NCBI RefSeq assembly: GCF_031844705.1
Contig: NZ_CP134609.1
Coordinates: forward strand, 7,502,001-7,566,000
From: Streptomyces sp. ITFR-16
Lineage (GTDB): Bacteria; Actinomycetota; Actinomycetes; Streptomycetales; Streptomycetaceae
DNA length: 64,000 bases
Direction of reading: 5' to 3'
The notes under the pieces are model-generated. The model was not told the origin of the DNA and did no database searches. It worked only from the letters and a program-made list of their open reading frames with translations. Each line of letters opens with the position of its first letter. The stretch's first letter is position 1. Positions 61,691 through 64,000 of the stretch are shown here, piece after piece. Made by a program: the position numbers and the translations under genes.

Positions 61691-63235
61691 ATGCCCGTAC
61701 GAGACAGCTATGACGCGGTGATCGTGGGCGGCGGCCACAACGGTCTGGTCGCCGCCGCCTACCTCGCCCGCGCCGGACAGTCCGTCCTGGTCCTGGAGCG
61801 GCTGGGGACCACCGGGGGAGCGGCCGTGTCCACCCGCCCCTTCGCGGGCGTCGACGCCCGGCTCTCGCGCTACTCCTACCTGGTCTCACTGCTCCCGCCG
61901 AAGATCGTCCGCGAGCTGGGCCTCGACTTCGCCGTACGCAAGCGGACCGTCTCCTCGTACACCCCGGCCGTCCGCGACGGGCGCGCCACCGGGCTGCTCG
62001 TCGGCGGCGACGGCACCCGCGACTCCTTCGCCGCGCTCACCGGATCGGACCGCGAGTACGCGGCCTGGCAGCGGTTCTACGGCCTGACCGGGCGGGTCGC
62101 CGAGCGGGTCTTCCCGACCCTGACCGAACCCCTGCCCACCCGTGACGCGCTGCGCGAGCGGATCGGTGACGCGGACGCCTGGCGGATGCTGTTCGAGGAG
62201 CCCATCGGCGTCGCCGTCGAGGAGAACTTCGAGGACGACCTCGTACGCGGTGTGGTGCTCACCGACGCGCTGATCGGCACCTTCGCCGACGCCCACGACG
62301 CCTCGCTGCTCCAGAACCGCTGCTTCCTCTACCACGTGATCGGCGGCGGCACCGGCGACTGGGACGTCCCGGTCGGCGGCATGGGCGCGCTCACCGACGC
62401 CCTCGCCGGGGCCGCCCTGGCCGCCGGCGCACAGATCAGGACCGGTCACGAGGCAGTCCGGATCGACACCGACGGAACGCACGCGGAGGTGACGGTACGG
62501 GCGGACGGCACCGAGCGGACCGTCGGAGCGCGCCGGGTCCTGGTCAACGCCTCGCCGCAGGCACTCGCCGCCCTCCTCGGCGACGAGCCGCCGGCCCCCG
62601 CCGAGGGCGCGCAGCTGAAGGTGAACATGCTGCTCACCCGGCTGCCCCGGCTGCGGGACCACGCGGTGGACCCGCGCCGGGCATTCGCCGGGACCTTCCA
62701 CATCGCCGAGGGGTACGGACAGCTCGCCGCCGCCCACCGGGACGCGGCTGCGGGCCGGCTGCCCGCCGCCCCGCCCTCGGAGATCTACTGCCACTCGCTG
62801 ACGGACCCCTCGATCCTCGGCGCCGACCTGGCCGCCCGGGGCTACCAGACCCTGACCCTCTTCGGCCTGCACACCCCGGCCCGCCTGTTCGCCGAGGACA
62901 ACGACACCGCCCGCACCACCCTGCTCAAGGCGACCCTCGCCGAACTCGACGCGCATCTGGAGGAGCCGATCGCCGACTGCCTGGCGCTCGACGCGCACGG
63001 CGAGCCGTGCGTCGAGGCGAAGACCCCGCTCGACCTCGAACGGGAGCTGCGGCTGCCCGGCGGCCACATCTTCCACCGCGACCTCGCCTTCCCGTACGCC
63101 AACGGAACGGCCGGCCGCTGGGGCGTGGAGACCGCGCACGCCAACGTCCTGCTCTGCGGGGCCGGCGCGGTGCGCGGCGGCGGGGTGAGCGGGGTCCCCG
63201 GCCACAACGCCGCGATGGCGGCGCTGGGCCGGTGA
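61691..63235 (+). CDS. FAD-dependent oxidoreductase, phytoene desaturase/carotenoid isomerase-like
   Basis: 514 residues. AVIVGGGHNGLVAAAYLARAG (FAD loop), LVLERLGTTGGAAVS, VPVGGMGALTDALAGAALAAGAQIRTG and the C-terminal FAD closure CGAGAVRGGGVSGVPGHNAAMA (no Trp/His catalytic set) place it with CrtI-like/CrtISO-like amino-oxidase fold proteins. Homologues include the human PYROXD2-like family. Substrate unknown; no carotenoid genes are close. GAAGAGG precedes the ATG at 61691. Confidence 0.88.
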   Translation: MPVRDSYDAVIVGGGHNGLVAAAYLARAGQSVLVLERLGTTGGAAVSTRPFAGVDARLSRYSYLVSLLPPKIVRELGLDFAVRKRTVSSYTPAVRDGRATGLLVGGDGTRDSFAALTGSDREYAAWQRFYGLTGRVAERVFPTLTEPLPTRDALRERIGDADAWRMLFEEPIGVAVEENFEDDLVRGVVLTDALIGTFADAHDASLLQNRCFLYHVIGGGTGDWDVPVGGMGALTDALAGAALAAGAQIRTGHEAVRIDTDGTHAEVTVRADGTERTVGARRVLVNASPQALAALLGDEPPAPAEGAQLKVNMLLTRLPRLRDHAVDPRRAFAGTFHIAEGYGQLAAAHRDAAAGRLPAAPPSEIYCHSLTDPSILGADLAARGYQTLTLFGLHTPARLFAEDNDTARTTLLKATLAELDAHLEEPIADCLALDAHGEPCVEAKTPLDLERELRLPGGHIFHRDLAFPYANGTAGRWGVETAHANVLLCGAGAVRGGGVSGVPGHNAAMAALGR

Positions 63236-63247
63236 CCCGGGCGCGCC

Positions 63248-64000
63248 CTACTGCCCGAACACCCCGCGCAGCGCCCCGATCTTGCGCGGCAGGTCGTACT
63301 CCGCGCCGCCCTCGTGCCCGTTGTACGTGAACACCTCGATCCGGGCCGGTCCCGCGTAGCGGTGGTAGGCCGCGTACACGGTGGACGACGGACAGATCTT
63401 GTCCATCAGCCCCACCGAGAACCACGCCGGGGCGCTCGCCCGCGCCGCGAAGTTGACCCCGTCGAAGTAGGACAGGGTCTCCATCGCCTCGTCGATCCGG
63501 AAGCGGTGCCCGGACAGCCAGCGGGCGATCTCCGCGTAGGGACCGGCGTCCGTGATCTGCGAGGCGCGCCGGTAGTGGCAGAGGAACGGCACATCGGCCA
63601 CGGCCGCCACGACGTCGTCCCGCAGCCCCGCCACGGCGAGCGCGAGGCCGCCGCCCTGGCTGCCGCCGAGCACCGCCACCCGGGCGGCGTCCACGGCCTC
63701 ATGGGCCTTCGCCGCGTCGACGGCCCGCACCGCGTCGGTGATCAGCCGCCGGTAGTAGTGCCGGTACGGGTCCTCGATGCCCCGGGTCAGGAAGCCGGGG
63801 GAGGAGGAGCCGTGCCCGTCGGGCCCGGTGTCCGCGGTGTCGGCGGTGTTCTTGCCGCCGCCGCCCTGTCCCCGGTTGTCCATGACCAGATGGGCGTAGC
63901 CCAGCGCGCTCCAGGTGAGCCAGGAGTACGGGATGCCCCGGCCGCCGTTGTACCCGATGTACTGCACGACGGCGGGCAGCGGGCCCGAGCGGGCCCGGGG
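63248..64000 (-). CDS. Acetylxylan esterase/cephalosporin-C deacetylase family, C-terminal part (cut by window edge)
   Basis: 251 residues are visible, the frame running off the right edge with no start. The alpha/beta-hydrolase triad is present: nucleophile loop VLGGSQGGGLALA (Ser), GLMDKICPSS (Asp) and YNGHEGG (His); QYIGYNGGRG and MDNRGQGG shape the oxyanion side. This is the AXE1 (CE7) family, which removes acetyl groups from xylo-oligosaccharides or cephalosporin C in the cytosol. It converges with the FAD oxidoreductase gene, 12 bp apart. Confidence 0.9.
   Translation of the reverse strand, partial: PRARSGPLPAVVQYIGYNGGRGIPYSWLTWSALGYAHLVMDNRGQGGGGKNTADTADTGPDGHGSSSPGFLTRGIEDPYRHYYRRLITDAVRAVDAAKAHEAVDAARVAVLGGSQGGGLALAVAGLRDDVVAAVADVPFLCHYRRASQITDAGPYAEIARWLSGHRFRIDEAMETLSYFDGVNFAARASAPAWFSVGLMDKICPSSTVYAAYHRYAGPARIEVFTYNGHEGGAEYDLPRKIGALRGVFGQ

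Overview
The window is high-GC actinobacterial chromosome and almost certainly Streptomyces. It has GC-saturated third codon positions, frequent GTG starts, 4-bp ATGA/GTGA overlaps and several promoters whose -10 box lies about 7 bases before the start codon (leaderless mRNA). Its gene content also fits: DhaKLM, monomeric isocitrate dehydrogenase, an orphan ctaD, mutA-mutB-meaB, SHOCT, DUF1269 and RsbW-like proteins. No rRNA, tRNA, CRISPR array, insertion sequence or phage gene was seen. Both edges cut genes: an alcohol dehydrogenase on the left and an acetylxylan esterase on the right.

Layout: 1-13.5 kb holds an ABC-F ribosome protection-type ATPase behind a probable leader-peptide attenuator, a NUDIX hydrolase, the PTS-dependent dihydroxyacetone kinase operon dhaK-dhaL-dhaM, two drug-type MFS exporters (one followed by a glutathionyl-hydroquinone reductase-like gene), a MerR/TOBE regulator and icd. 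13.6-25 kb is respiratory and central metabolism: a stand-alone ctaD with a small membrane partner, a type II NADH dehydrogenase, a short second Rho factor, a frameshifted two-domain GNAT acetyltransferase and the methylmalonyl-CoA mutase operon. 25-31.5 kb is a run of small conserved Streptomyces proteins (DUF6325, SHOCT, Tyr phosphatase, DUF1992, VOC, DUF6479), several with sigma-B-like promoters and with large palindromic terminators between convergent genes. 31.6-48.6 kb holds a PaoABC-like molybdenum aldehyde oxidoreductase, an anti-sigma-type ATPase, a semialdehyde dehydrogenase/phosphoketolase pair, a baeRF protein, glutaminase with a STAS tail, two secreted nuclease-type proteins, an RNA methyltransferase and an acyl-CoA dehydrogenase behind a KstR-like site.

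The most unusual region is 48.6-58.3 kb. Seven minus-strand genes, most overlapping by 4 bp, encode an M20 amidohydrolase, an MFS exporter, a flavodoxin-fold protein resembling DarA (dialkylresorcinol condensing/cyclising enzyme), an FAD aromatic hydroxylase, an SCP2-domain protein, a FabF-type ketosynthase and a cytochrome P450. A divergent two-module Lrp/AsnC regulator with an inverted-repeat operator faces them. This looks like a compact, unassigned biosynthetic operon for an oxidised aromatic or phenolic lipid. Its DarA-like gene lacks its expected 5' end, so the pathway may be damaged or rewired. The last 6 kb holds an MpaB-type oxygenase, a Ser/Thr kinase with nine kinesin-light-chain-like TPR units, a phytoene-desaturase-like FAD oxidoreductase and the partial esterase.

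All calls come from reading the sequence and remembered family signatures. No database search was run.
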